A stretch of 64,000 nt of DNA from Gigantopelta aegis (lineage: Eukaryota; Mollusca; Gastropoda; Neomphalida; Peltospiridae). Numbering within the stretch: the stretch's first letter is position 1; each line of letters begins with the position of its first letter. Positions 10,750 through 21,472 of the stretch are shown piece by piece. The stretch is from the NCBI RefSeq assembly GCF_016097555.1, contig NC_054706.1:51815663-51879662 (forward strand). The letters run 5' to 3'. The notes below the pieces were generated by a model, which was given only the letters and a program-made list of their open reading frames with translations, did no database searches and was not told the origin of the DNA. Made by a program: the position numbers and the translations under genes.

Positions 10750-11015
10750 GGCCTCGGTGGCGTCGTGATTAAGCCATCGGACATAAGGCGGTAAGTACAG
10801 GGTTCGCAGCCCGGTACCGGCTCCCACCCAGAGCGAGTTTTAACGACTCAATGGATAGGTGTAAGGCCACTACACCCTCTTCTCTCACACTAACCACTAA
10901 CAATTAACAACTAACCCACTGTCCTGGACAGACAACCCAGATAGATGAGGTGTGTGCCCAGGACAGCGTGCTTGAACCTTAATTAGATATAAGCACGAAG
11001 ATAGGTTGAAATGAA
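10750..11015 (+). mobile_element. SINE-B (tRNA-derived, second family)
   Basis: The head GGCCTCGGTGGCGTCGTGATT is A-box-like and AGGGTTCGCAGCCC is B-box-like. The body contains AACGACTCAATGG, CCACTGTCCTGGACAGACA and GTGCCCAGGACAGCGTGCTT, and ends near AATTAGATATAAGCACGAA. Other copies are at 33285, 33860 and split around 61405. Confidence 0.85.
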
Positions 11016-11595
11016 ATGAATGTAATAAGCATACCAAATTTTATACTTGTATCATCAAATGCACGATATTTCTGTTGTCTGCCCTTCTACCTGTTTCAAT
11101 GTCAGTCTTGTTTCACTAAATTGTAACTTTATCCAAAAGGGTAACTTCATTTATGTCAACCTTAAACTTGACAAAAGGATTAAACTACAAATATAATTAC
11201 TGAGTAAAATGGACTGTGTACGTGGAGGTAGGTTCATAATTACAGTCCCATGTTTCTTCAATGTTTGCTGTATTTTCATTAATGTAACTCGCTACAACAC
11301 GTACAACCAATACATTTACAACTGCTTTTATATGGACGAAATACCTTAAGCGATCTAAATAATAATTTTGTTTTATTTATGTCAAAAATGTATTAGACAA
11401 ACATCGTTTGTTTCTTTTCGTGTATCTCTAGTTTCTTTAAAAATCCTGTTGTATTTAATACCCTCTTTTCCTCAATTTGATTGTTATTGAAATAAATTAG
11501 TATATACATTTTATATTTTATATGTATATACAATGTATATGTATTTATTACTATTGTATTATAATTATGTAATTATTGTCGTTATTATATTATAT
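11016..11595. other. AT-rich spacer
   Basis: No coding frame or recognised repeat. It ends in TA-rich sequence from about 11500. Confidence 0.4.
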
Positions 11596-11599
11596 TGTG

Positions 11600-11712
11600 T
11601 GTATATAGCAGACGGCCTAGTAGGCTAAGTTTGCAAACTTGTGTCCAATCATTTTCTTGTTTATGCAAATCTCAGGCGAGCGCTCTACCGACAGTTAGAC
11701 CCTACCCCAAGG
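11600..11712 (-). mobile_element. tRNA-like SINE head fragment
   Basis: The minus strand reads GTCTAACTGTCGGTAGAGCG then CTCGCCTGAGAT, a tRNA A-box and D-arm-like segment similar to the variant heads near 3.2 and 4.0 kb. Confidence 0.45.
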
Positions 11713-11884
11713 ACCTGTTAAGAAGGCGAAGGTGGGGTGTGTGTGTGTGTGTGTGTGTGTCATTTTAGAAATGCTGTATATTTATCATGTCTTGATTCAC
11801 ATGTATTCACCCTGTCCTCGCATCATGGTGAAAGGTACGGCCCTGCGATTTACTGCAACATGTGCAAAAGACGTATCGCAGTTG

Positions 11885-12180
11885 TAGATCGTTCGACTGA
11901 TGCGCGATCGATCTTTGTTGGTGGGTCCAGTGGGCTATTTCTCGTCCCAGCCAATGCTCCGCAACTGGGGTAACAAAGTCCGTGATTGGCCTGTTTACTA
12001 TCATGTAAGTGGGATGTTACATATGAAAGATACCTTGCTGCTCACCGAAGAGTAGCCTATGGCGTGATGGCATTGGGTTTTCTCTCTCTTTATCTGTGTG
12101 GTTCTTGACCATTTGTCCAATAGTTTTAACTGTAAATAAAAATGTCTGGAGTGCGTCGTTGAATAAAATATTTCCTGCTT
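11885..12180 (+). mobile_element. SINE-A' (long-tail variant)
   Basis: Landmarks are GGGCTATTTCTCGTCCCAGCC, GATACCTTGCTGCTCACCGA, AGAGTAGCCTATGG, TCTGTGTGGTTCTTGACCAT and GTGCGTCGTTGAATAAAATATTTCC. This tail variant (TAACCATATGTCTGACGCC...GTGCGTCGTTAAATAAAACA) also occurs at 20.7, 32.3, 54.9, 56.4 and 63.3 kb. Confidence 0.75.
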
Positions 12181-12499
12181 AATTATAATTATTAATTGCA
12201 AGATGCTGTGAACGCTGTTAACATACAGCCTATACTCGTCTTAATGGGTCAATCGTGTCGTAGTATATTTTGTTACTTGACTCTGTCGGTTCTTCTTGAT
12301 TAATCATTAAGATACTCAAGAAGATGCAAGTCAACTGCCGTCTAGTACATTTTAAAATTATATGAGGAAAAGTTAGAACAAGGAAGTGTCGTACTGAATT
12401 GTCATCGTGGCAAGGGAGGCACTTAACCTAAACTGGAAGGGACTTGCAGTAGATACTAGTAATCAGGACACACTAATAGGGTCTTCGCCAGGGAGCCAA

Positions 12500-12665
12500 C
12501 CCCCCCCCCCCCAAAAAAAAAAACCCCACAAAAAACCCAAAACAAACAACAACAACAAAAACAAAACAAAACACCCCAAAACAAACAAAACAACAACAAA
12601 CCCCAACAACAACACAAACAACAACAACAAAAACCCAACAAGAAACAAACAAAAAAACATAAAAA
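12500..12665. repeat. C- and CAA-rich low-complexity tract
   Basis: A poly-C run, a poly-A run and then CAACAA/ACAAAA repeats. Three overlapping open frames here exist only because of this composition. Confidence 0.85.
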
Positions 12666-12853
12666 CTAAAAGATTTCGTATGATCCTGGGGCACGACACT
12701 GGCATTAATGGGAAATTGCGCATCTGTTGGTGATTTAATGATACGTAGCCAGGCGAATGTTCGTAGACCATCGGTGAGTTTTAAGAATTTAACAAACTAG
12801 TTAATGCAATATGTAGATTTCATCATTTTATTGTCATTTAATCTACATGTACG

Positions 12854-12856
<3 letters not shown>

Positions 12857-12889
<33 letters not shown>

Positions 12890-12952
12890 TTATTTATTTA
12901 TTTATTTAATTTTAATTATTATTATTATTTTTTTTTTTTTTGGGGGGGGGGG
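12857..12952. repeat. (TG)n, (TTTA)n, poly-T and poly-G block
   Basis: Consecutive simple repeats immediately 5' of a SINE head. Confidence 0.9.
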
Positions 12953-13028
12953 GGGAGACGTAGCCCAGTGGAAAAGCGCTCGCTTGATGCGCAATCGATT
13001 TGGGATCGATCCCCGTCAATGGGCTTAT
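12953..13028 (+). mobile_element. SINE-A head fragment
   Basis: GACGTAGCCCAGTGGAAAAGC with GGGATCGATCCCCGTC. The body is absent and the sequence passes directly into the GCCCGAAT repeat. Confidence 0.8.
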
Positions 13029-13199
13029 TTTTGCCCGAATTAAACGAAAATACTCATATTTGCAAACAGCTATATACACAGCTATATATAGGATTCCAAA
13101 TGACGGATTTTCACATGGATTACAACTAATATTATTATTGTGAGAATTATGGAATACCTGGTGATAAAGTCTTAGACTAACTCATTTTGCCCGAATATG
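13024..13199 (+). repeat. GCCCGAAT-family repeat, copy 1
   Basis: It shares TTTTGCCCGAATTAAACGAA, AACAGCTATAT, TTTACATGGATTACAACTAA-like and TTTTGCCCGAAT landmarks with 15289-15500 and 34303-34480. Each copy lies next to a long G tract. Confidence 0.65.
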
Positions 13200-13755
13200 G
13201 TTAATACTAGTATCATATATATGTCAATCCGTTTGAAAACTCTTAAAGTGAAACACCCTAGTTTTCACTATTAGATCGGTTTTTGACAATTAAAATCGGA
13301 CATTACTTAGATTTTATTGTTTAGATTATCCATTTCCGTACAACCGAAGTGTTTCTGGTCAGCCTGATTTTTCTAATACCACGAAATGCATTTTTGTTCA
13401 TATTTAAAAAAAAACCCCACGTACGTCTGAGAGAGAGTAACGGTTATGGAGACCAGTTCTTGTCTATTTCTAAGGGTATTTTCCCGTTTCAGCGTCACGT
13501 AGTCTGGTTTCATTATATTGTAACTTTATCCAGATGTCTTACAACTTTATAGGTTAACCAAACTTGGTGTCCCATTTACACGGGTTGATTTGGGTCTGTG
13601 ACATTAAGGTAATGTGAGTTTAGGTCACCCCTACGATTAGTAGCCTAACACGTGATTCGTCGCGTCGTAGGGTGACCTATACTAAGAGCACCTTTAGGGT
13701 AACAAGTTAACAACTAATGTAAACGCTCTGTATTGTGGATTAGTCTAAAATAATA
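13200..13755. other. Spacer, nothing recognised
   Basis: No coding frame, SINE or paired terminus was found. Confidence 0.35.
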
Positions 13756-13760
13756 TGTGT

Positions 13761-13933
13761 CACGGGCGTAGGAAGATGCCAAAATGTGTGTGTGTTGGGG
13801 GGGGGGGGGGGGGGGGGGCGCACACACACACACACACACGTTGTATATATAAATACATGTATAAATATATAAAAACCATCGCTGCTGCTACAGAGTGCCC
13901 CCCCCCCCCCCCCCCCCGCTTCCTACGCCCGTG
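13761..13933. mobile_element. G-tract MITE, 173 bp
   Basis: CACGGGCGTAGGAAG (13761-13775) is the exact reverse complement of 13919-13933. A G run follows the left end and a C run precedes the right end, with (CA)n between. TGTGT flanks both sides, but this is weak evidence because the flank is TG-rich. Confidence 0.75.
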
Positions 13934-14500
13934 TGTGTACACTTCCAGTGCGTGTGTGTTTGTTTAACGGTGTGTTTAACTGTATGAATGAATGGACAAA
14001 CGCTTCACTTAAAAGTTACTGGTGAGCCTGCGAGTGTGAGATTTTGTATTTGTCCAATTATTAAAGTTTTATCTTATTAGTAATAAGTATTATAAACAAT
14101 TCTGTCTTTCCTACCACACGAGTTTGGAGTAGTATAATATGTTTTTTTAATTCCCACCACCACACCGGCCCCGAATTAAAAAAAACCCCAACCATCCGCA
14201 AGACTGATTTATGCGCTTCACGGTTAATCAAATGGCCACGCCGACAACCAATCAAATAGTTTGTGAGCGTTAGCAACACAAATGGCGCATGTTTTAAAAC
14301 GAAGTAGTGGGGCATTCAGTGGCCTTGATAGGGCTTTCAGGTTGCAAAAACTCTTGTATCACTTCCTGGACGCTGGTCGTCTCTTGGTTTTCTGAACTAC
14401 AAAGAAAGCAACAAAATAAAAAAAATAAAAAAATAATGATAAAAGCAAACAAAAACACAAGAAAAGAACGGGGAAAATTGACACAAAGGTGCTTCATTTA

Positions 14501-14716
14501 AGGGGCCGTCCATAATTTTCATTTTCACGAGCGTACAAACCGTACGCGGGGGTGGGGGGGGGGGGTGTTTATGGGGCCAGCGTACATTTTCTTTTGAAAA
14601 TGAAAAATGTCGATCAACATCTTTCATTTGGGGATGTACACTTTTAGGAGGAGGGGAGGGGGTGGTCAAAAGTACTCTTTGTACACTTGTGAAAATGTAA
14701 ATTATGGACGGCCCCT
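14501..14716. mobile_element. MITE, AGGGGCCGTCCATAAT termini
   Basis: AGGGGCCGTCCATAATTT at the left matches the reverse complement of the right end (AAATTATGGACGGCCCCT). The similarity extends inward through CATTTTCAC, giving TIRs of about 32 bp. G-rich tracts lie inside. Confidence 0.8.
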
Positions 14717-15220
14717 AACCCCATGAAGTCCTATGTTAGGACCCATTAGTTTCGCGTCTTATTGGCCCCTCTTTTTGGGTAAGGAGTGTTAGACCTACGT
14801 TGTTAATGTTTTGTTGCAGGTATTTACAGATAACATTATTAAAAGGTGACCCTGTGTGCTTTTCATTTTTTTACTAACAAGCATGTAAGCTATTTTTAGT
14901 TTGTTGTCTAAACAAATTTAGAAATGACCGCTGAAGTCCACCCCTGTACAAGGCTGGCCTGTAGGAAATGTAATTTCTTGATACTCTGTAAATGTGTTCA
15001 GTGATTTCCGAGAGAATGGTGAAGTAGAAACAATATGTGGCTCGAAGACAAGTTTAGGTTCTTAAATAAGTAAACATTTAGTTGTATATTTACATTTATA
15101 TATCTAAATCATCATACTAAATATTTATCTAGGTCACATCTCGAGTCTTTGTTTAGTACAATTGGTATTTGTAGGGCCTAAATCTCGTGCCATGTGCATA
15201 CGGAATCCCATTTTTGTAGG
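14717..15220. other. Spacer, nothing recognised
   Basis: AT-rich; no feature supported. Confidence 0.35.
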
Positions 15221-15545
15221 AACGGGGGGGGGGGGGTAGGGGGGAGGGTAGGAGGGGGGGGGGGGGTGGTTGTGGAGGCAGGCTGTTTTTTGCCCGAATT
15301 AAACGAAAATGCCCGAATCTTAATAACGATAATTATTAGCATTACTACCAAACAGCTATATAGGGTGGCAAACAAATCACTACGCATTTTTACATGGATT
15401 ACAACTAATTTTGTGGGTGGAATAATGGGAATGCATGGTAAAAAGGTCTCAGGTCAGCATATTTTGATTAAACGTCTCTATCATTTTTGGCCGAATTTGA
15501 GGTTTAACTCCAGCACTGATGGGGGGGGGGGGGGGGGGGGGGTGC
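15221..15545 (+). repeat. GCCCGAAT-family repeat, copy 2, with flanking G tracts
   Basis: The core at 15289-15500 matches copy 1 and copy 3. G tracts flank it at 15224-15266 and 15521-15541. The glycine- and valine-rich open frame across it is not a gene. Confidence 0.65.
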
Positions 15546-15671
15546 CCCCTCCCTGTCCCCCTTGTCTCGCTAGCTTATGTCTCGCTAACTCCTAAATGTT
15601 CTTCAGTTCAGTAACAAATCCTATATAATATTTATATAACATCTCACGAAGAACCCGCAGTGTACAGCAGA

Positions 15672-15990
15672 GTACGAGACGTAGCCCAGTGGTAAAACGC
15701 TCGCTTGATGCGCGGTCCATCTAGGATCGATTCCCGTCTGTGGGCCCATCAGGCTATTTCTCGTTCCAGCCAGTGAACCACAACTGGTATATCAAAGGCC
15801 GTGGTATGTGCTGTCCTGTGTATAGGATGGTGAATATAAACGGTCCCTTGCTACTAACTGAAAAACGTAGCCGATTTCCTCTCTAAGACTATATATTAAA
15901 ATTATCAAATGTTTGACATCCAATAGCCGATGATTAAAAAAAATAAAACCAGTGAGCTCTAGTGGTGTTGTTAAACAAAACAAACTTTAT
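15672..15990 (+). mobile_element. SINE-A, near full length
   Basis: Contains GACGTAGCCCAGTGGTAAAACGC, AGGATCGATTCCCGTC, GATATAC-type body landmarks, CCAATAGCCGATGATTAAA and a tail ending GTTGTTAAACAAAACAAACTTT. Confidence 0.9.
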
Positions 15991-16032
15991 CATTTAGCTC
16001 GAGCTACTGGGGTTTGGTTGAAGAAGAAGACA

Positions 16033-16364
16033 GGGGCGGGACGTAGCCCAGTGGTAAATCGCTCGTCTGATGCGTTGTCGGTCTAGGATCGATCCCGTTA
16101 GGCTATTTCTTGTTCCAGGCAGTGCACCACGACTGTAATATCAAAAGCCGTGGTATGTGCTATCCTGTATGTGGGATAGTGCATATCAAAGATCCCTTGC
16201 TACCAATAAAACAAATGTATCGGGTGTCCTCTCTAAGACTATATGTCAAATTACCAAATATTTGACATCCAATAGCCGATAATATTAATAATAATAATAA
16301 CAAATATATATATATATAAAAATCAATGTGCTCCAGTGGTGTCGTTAAACAAAACAAACTTTAA
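16033..16364 (+). mobile_element. SINE-A, near full length
   Basis: Contains GGGACGTAGCCCAGTGGTAAA, TAGGATCGATCCCG, GCCGTGGTATGTGCTATCCTG and GATCCCTTGCTACC. The tail is expanded by an AAT/TA microsatellite at about 16284-16318, before GTGTCGTTAAACAAAACAAAC. Confidence 0.9.
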
Positions 16365-16458
16365 GAAGAAGAATACAATTTAATACATTCTTGGTTTCCT
16401 AACCTGCTGGAAACATAATTTATCATTTGTTTTACTTTATGGCCAACATATCGTACAG

Positions 16459-16494
<36 letters not shown>

Positions 16495-16512
16495 AAAAAA
16501 AAAAAAAAAAAA
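16459..16512. repeat. Poly-A tract
   Basis: More than 50 nearly pure A residues, followed by ordinary AT-rich DNA. Confidence 0.95.
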
Positions 16513-16639
16513 GGATAAAAATATATTTCTCTTAACGTTTAGATGTCTAAAAACCTTCCAACTTACCTCTTCGAGCTCGTGTTTTCTTCTACTTCGTCAT
16601 TCTATTGGACATTTATATTTCGAGAAATCGCATATCCTA

Positions 16640-16780
16640 CACGGTATTTGACATAAGCTTTTGAAATTGACTTATGTAAGTCAAAAACTTAAGTTGGTAT
16701 TCATCAAACAACTTAAGAAAAAACTTAAGTAAGTCAGAGAGAAAAACTTAAGTGAGTGGTCGTTAAGGAAGTATTTCCTG
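16640..16780. repeat. Recurrent ACTTAAG palindromes
   Basis: ACTTAAG or TGACTTA units occur repeatedly here and again at 18490-18530 (CTGACTTAAGTCAG and AAACTTAAGTC). This resembles a dispersed repeat with internal inverted repeats; its boundaries are not defined. Confidence 0.4.
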
Positions 16781-17168
16781 TTTATAAACATCCGATGGAA
16801 CTCTTTTTGAAAAAAAGATGTAAAAATACATTATATGGAGGGGAGGGGGGGGGGGGGGTGTTGTGCGGGTAAAACAATAATAAATAGAAAATAAGATAAG
16901 GTAATGTGCATAAAAAATTAGCTAGTTACCAACACATTTTATTTATTTACTTTTATTAAATTTAGAAATGTTTTCATTAATTATATTTTTTCTTCTAATA
17001 ACAGCAATATTTTTCGAGATAAACAAATAATGTTAATTTAATTATTATTATTATAATAAATAAATAATAAAAAAAATAATAATAAAAGAATCGAAACAAC
17101 ACATCTTGCTTATAAAGACATTATAAAGTTGATAGATAACACTTTGACTGACTGAATAAAATATTTAA

Positions 17169-17534
17169 TTAAAGGGACATTCCTGAGTTTGCTGCAGTAT
17201 TTAAGATGTTATCGACTAACAGAGACTTTTTAACGATTGTAATTACATATCAAATATATTTTTCTGCATAATATATTAGTGGCTGTATATTAAACATGTT
17301 TCCGATCGTTCTAATATTTGTACTAGGTTAAATTTCATTATATTTTCTAAAATATATTTTATATAAATCCAGTTTGGGCTTCTTACAAATATTAAGACGA
17401 TCCGAAACACATTGAATATACAGACATTGATATTCTAAACAAGAAAATATATGTAATATGTAAGTTTAATCGTAGAAATATTTTATTAGTCGGAAACATA
17501 TAACAATGCAACAAACTCGGGAATGTCCCTTTAA
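17169..17534. mobile_element. TTAA-type MITE (piggyBac-like), 28 bp TIRs
   Basis: TTAA lies at both edges (17169-17172 and 17531-17534). AGGGACATTCCTGAGTTT at the left mirrors AAACTCGGGAATGTCCCT at the right, with two mismatches over about 28 bp including the TTAA. The interior is AT-rich and non-coding. Confidence 0.85.
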
Positions 17535-18049
17535 TGTACGAAAGGCACACTTTTTCAAGCCTATAATGGCTAGATCAACGTGTTGTTTGTTTGTTTGTTT
17601 GTTTGTTTTGGGTGTGTGGCACCGTTTAACACAATTTGCATGGCTCGGCTTTATCAACTAGCTCGTAAACTAGCTGTATTATCAACAAAGAGCTTATACA
17701 TTTTTATATAAAAGCTGCAACACATACCTTATAGTAATTTATGAATCCATAAATGAAATTAATGTTTTATTTTACTATTAACGTAAAGAACGAAGCGTAT
17801 TTCGAATTTCCCTCCGAGTGTCACCGAACACAACAATCATCATGGCTGCCCAGACTACAGCTGATCACATGTCGTAATTTCAACTATAGGCTGAGTATAG
17901 TCTGTTTCACAATTAAGTCATTGTCTCAAATGTGCTGAATGAAAATAGTTATATAGACAATAATAGACATATTTAGTTTTCATAAATTTTCAAATTGTTG
18001 TTTCTGGATTTTCTTGTCTTTTTTGTTTTTATTTATTGTTGTTTGTTCT

Positions 18050-18050
<1 letters not shown>
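17535..18050. other. Spacer between MITE and AT microsatellite
   Basis: (GTTT)n at about 17583-17607. No gene was recognised. Confidence 0.4.
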
Positions 18051-18051
<1 letters not shown>

Positions 18052-18127
<76 letters not shown>

Positions 18128-18143
18128 ATATACATGTATATAT

Positions 18144-18226
<83 letters not shown>

Positions 18227-18229
18227 CAC

Positions 18230-18306
<77 letters not shown>
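18052..18306. repeat. Long (TA)n array with TACATG/ACAC interruptions
   Basis: About 250 bp of alternating AT interrupted by TACATG and TACACATAC. It is self-complementary on both strands. Tyr-Ile open frames here are artefacts. Confidence 0.95.
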
Positions 18307-18309
<3 letters not shown>

Positions 18310-18418
18310 TTTGCGACAATTATAATTTTATTATATTTTAATTTTAATTTTTTTACGATCCCCCTCTAAACCTCCCCCAAAGTTCCCTTGGCATTCCGCC
18401 TCATGTCATTGCTCCCCC
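18302..18418 (-). mobile_element. Fragment of the repeat at 38.48 kb
   Basis: It is the reverse complement of about 38483-38580 (AAATTTTGCGACAATTATAAT, then CCCCCTCTAAACCTCCC and CCTCATGTCA). It is joined at one end to the (TA)n array. Confidence 0.65.
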
Positions 18419-18688
18419 CCAAAAAAAAATATAATTTCAAAAACACTTGATTGTTTTCAGTGTAGACAATACCAATCATTTTCGTTTTTCTGACTTAAGT
18501 CAGTTAGAAAAAAACTTAAGTCTGGTAGGCAGGTGGTTAAAAAGTTGAGTCAAAAATGGACTATAAACGACATTTATTCATCCAAAACAGGTCCATCTGC
18601 CCATCCCCTGTTAATTCGTTTTTATTTGTTTTTCATTTTAGGGTCTAAGAAAAACTGGATCCTCGGAAATCCTTTGTACTGCTAAGCC

Positions 18689-20281
18689 ATGAATATTATT
18701 TTATTATATTTCGTAACCACCTACCTCTGGTGTCCAGCACTGTGTGATGACACTTGTCCGAATGATTGCCGGTGTCGAACTGCTAGGATACCTGACTTGG
18801 GAAATACATACTGGACGTCGTGCAACAAAAGAAATGTCCGTATTATTCCAGACCTGACTCCGTTAAAATCGGTGCCGCAGCCGATCCGCCTTGACCTCAA
18901 AATGAACCGGATCGAAGTCGTGAAGAAGACTGATTTCCCGCCAGGTCTTAAGGTCGCCATGTTGTTTCTGAGTTCGAACGAAGGAATTGAAATGAAAGAC
19001 GATGCATTCGTTCACATGGCAGAATCGCTGCAGTTCCTCAACATTGAGAGAATACACCTGCAGTTCGTGAAGCATTTCACATTTCTGAGGGGTCTGGCTA
19101 AGTTAAACAAGCTCGTCATGAGCTACAATGAGCAGACGAGTAGGATTCTACCCAGAGGTCTCTACAGCGATCTGGAACTTTCGTCCCTGAAAGAGCTCTT
19201 ACTGCACAACTGTGACATTGCCGAAATAAAAGATGGAGCCTTTCAGGGACTGGAGTCTCTGGAGGTATTAGATTTAACCTCCAATAAGCTGCCAGAAGTA
19301 CCAATGGCAATCAGACGCTTGCCGAATCTTAGAGTGTTGAAGCTGAGTTTTAATCCCATCCGGAATATACCTGAAGCAAGCTTCAGGGGCCTTCTGAAAT
19401 TGGAGAATTTAATCTTAAATGACATTTGGGGTCTTTCTTTGGATAATGGTGCTTTTCAGGGACTTGAGAATTCACTACAAAAACTTTCACTTCGAAAATG
19501 CGGATTTTCGGATATCCCCATTAGCAAGATTGGAGAACTGAAGAAACTGAAGAGTCTCAACATTGAGCACAATCCACTGACCTCTCTCGGAAAGCATTCC
19601 TTTAATGGCTCATTTTGTCTAAGCGAACTCGATCTGTCCGATACGTTGTTTCCACGAGACGCAGGGATATTCGAGGCCCAAGGAGACTGTTTGAGAGGAA
19701 TAACCCTCAACAGTCTAGATCTAACCACAATACCCATTCAGATTTTACAAGGTCTCAGACATATTGGAGAGGTTAGCCTAAAAAGTAATAAAATACAAGT
19801 CCTACCCCGAAATGCCTTTGGAGGAATACCCGCTACTTCTTTGATGTTGTCGGAAAACCCCCTGACCGAAATAAAACCTGGGGCGTTCAGTGACTTACGA
19901 CAACATCTCTCAATAGAACTGAAGGAAACGAAGATACCAGATATCAATTTCATTCTAGAATACGAGAAAAACAAATTTCGTGAGATCTGGTTCGATGGTA
20001 CAGTTATTCCTTGCAGCTGCAACATTTCCAGGATATTTGACCTTGTAGAACCGTGGACCTTGGACGGGAGCTGTTTCATCGGTGACGTGGAATACTATCT
20101 GCGGGATCTGGAGACGAAAACAGAGCTACGAGACAACTGCACTAGTACCGAAGACGTGAAATACGTAAGCTTCAGTGGGGACGAAACTCACCAAGCCAGC
20201 ACTAACGCAGGAATAACACTGGCTGTGAATACGATATGGTATGTCATAATAACACTGTTTGTGCTGTTCACAGGACTCTAA
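18689..20281 (+). CDS. Leucine-rich-repeat surface protein, GPI-type (LRR gene 2)
   Basis: A 530-residue secreted LRR protein and paralog of the gene at 8369-10009, same strand and also a single coding exon. An acceptor (TTTTTCATTTTAG) ends at 18641, 47 bp before the ATG. MNIILLYFVTTYLW is a signal peptide. The LRRNT cysteines at residues 23, 27, 29 and 45 have the same C-x3-C-x-C-x15-C spacing as gene 1. Shared phrases include DFPPGLK or NFPPGLD and PRNAFGGI or RRNAFKGI. About a dozen LRRs follow, with the same internal cysteine pair (SFCLSELDLS and GDCLRG), then an LRRCT-like cap (IPCSCN to RDNCTS). The terminal hydrophobic stretch has no cytoplasmic tail and fits a GPI signal or a short anchor. 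G/C-ending codons are commoner than in gene 1, and the proteins are clearly diverged, so this is an old duplication. Confidence 0.85.
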   Translation: MNIILLYFVTTYLWCPALCDDTCPNDCRCRTARIPDLGNTYWTSCNKRNVRIIPDLTPLKSVPQPIRLDLKMNRIEVVKKTDFPPGLKVAMLFLSSNEGIEMKDDAFVHMAESLQFLNIERIHLQFVKHFTFLRGLAKLNKLVMSYNEQTSRILPRGLYSDLELSSLKELLLHNCDIAEIKDGAFQGLESLEVLDLTSNKLPEVPMAIRRLPNLRVLKLSFNPIRNIPEASFRGLLKLENLILNDIWGLSLDNGAFQGLENSLQKLSLRKCGFSDIPISKIGELKKLKSLNIEHNPLTSLGKHSFNGSFCLSELDLSDTLFPRDAGIFEAQGDCLRGITLNSLDLTTIPIQILQGLRHIGEVSLKSNKIQVLPRNAFGGIPATSLMLSENPLTEIKPGAFSDLRQHLSIELKETKIPDINFILEYEKNKFREIWFDGTVIPCSCNISRIFDLVEPWTLDGSCFIGDVEYYLRDLETKTELRDNCTSTEDVKYVSFSGDETHQASTNAGITLAVNTIWYVIITLFVLFTGL

Positions 20282-20474
20282 ATATTGCCATAATGATAGC
20301 TTCTTTAGCCTGATGTTCGCACAGGTTTTGCTAAACCAAATTTGTTTTCGCGCAGGTTTGTATGTGCAAGCTTTAATTGTAAGGCATCATGTAGGGCTAT
20401 TCCTATGGCGATAAATCACTTTCCCACAGATAGGACACTTCATATCACGATCCTTGATGTACCAATATGGGGCA

Positions 20475-20572
20475 CTGATTGGAACGGGGGAAAACCCAAG
20501 TCCACTGATGGCGATCGATCAGGCGACCCAACGCACCTCAGGTAACATCTATTCCACTGAGCTACATCCCGT
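20475..20572 (-). mobile_element. SINE-A-like head fragment
   Basis: The minus strand reads GGGATGTAGCTCAGTGGAATAG then GGTCGCCTGATCGATCGCC, a tRNA-like head without the body. Confidence 0.6.
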
Positions 20573-20702
20573 TCCACTTAGCAATCCAGATATATAATGG
20601 GAAATAATGCCTGCATAATAATATGTGTTCATTGTGTGTATAATGTTATTAACTCATGTATGTATGTATGTATGTATGTATGTATGTGTGCAATTCCGTG
20701 GG

Positions 20703-21096
20703 ACCGGCCTCGGTGGCGTCGTGGTTAGGCCATCGGTCAACAGGCTGGTAGGTACTGGGTTCGGATCCCAGTCGAGGCATGGGATTTTAAATCCAGATAC
20801 CGACTCCAAACCCTGAGTGAGTGCTCCGCAAGGCTCAATGGGTAGGGTGTAAACCACTTGCACCGACCAGTGATCCATAACTGGTTCAACAAAGGCCATG
20901 GTTTGTGCTATTCTGCCTGTGGGAAGCGCAAATAAAAGATCCCTTGCTGCTAATCGGAAAGAGTAGCCCATGAAGTGGCGACAGCGGGTTTCCTCTCAAA
21001 ATCTGTGTGGTCCTTAACCATATGTCTGACGCCATATAACCGTAAATAAAATGTGTTGAGTGCGTCGTTAAATAAAACATTTCTTTCTTTCTTTTA
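20703..21096 (+). mobile_element. Chimeric SINE: B-type head on A' body
   Basis: It begins GGCCTCGGTGGCGTCGTGGTT with the B-box-like GGGTTCGGATCCC, as in SINE-B. From about 20870 it continues as the SINE-A' body and tail (GATCCCTTGCTGCTAATCGG, GCGACAGCGGGTTTCCTCTC, TGTGTTGAGTGCGTCGTTAA) and ends in (CTTT)n. Confidence 0.85.
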
Positions 21097-21451
21097 ATTC
21101 CGTGGTGTAATTTTTTTGGTGTCGGACGTATTCGTGTGAAATACAACTTTTTAAGTTTTGAAAAAAGGTCATTATAGTTATCAAACAGGATGATATCAAA
21201 AACAAAAACACAGTTTGAGCTAGGATTTGTTTTTTCGAAGAAAATGAAAAACAATTACCAGGTGCATCACAGAAGCGGGTACAGGGGGGGTGGAGATGAA
21301 CCCCCCTCTTGGCCATGTGTTTTCTTGAAAGCAGGTTTTTGGTTTTGAAAGAAACCTTAAATATTAGCCATAAACTTTACTAGTTCAGTGTAAAGATGAA
21401 CACCATTTAAAAATTCAAGGTAACACCCACGACTACATGGGGTGAGGTTGG

Positions 21452-21472
21452 GGGGGGGGGGGGGGGAGTGTG
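21452..21472. repeat. Poly-G tract
   Basis: A G run followed by GTGTGTGTG. A second one occurs at 21604-21621. Confidence 0.9.

Noticed and set aside
12407..12771. Overlapping open frames on both strands
   Set aside because: The region is C runs and CAA-type low complexity; the predicted proteins have no domain structure.
13755..13967. Gly-rich open frame
   Set aside because: It spans the poly-G, CA and poly-C parts of a MITE with perfect TIRs.
18029..18341. Long open frames encoding Tyr-Ile repeats
   Set aside because: They are present on both strands and in several frames and arise from the (TA)n array.
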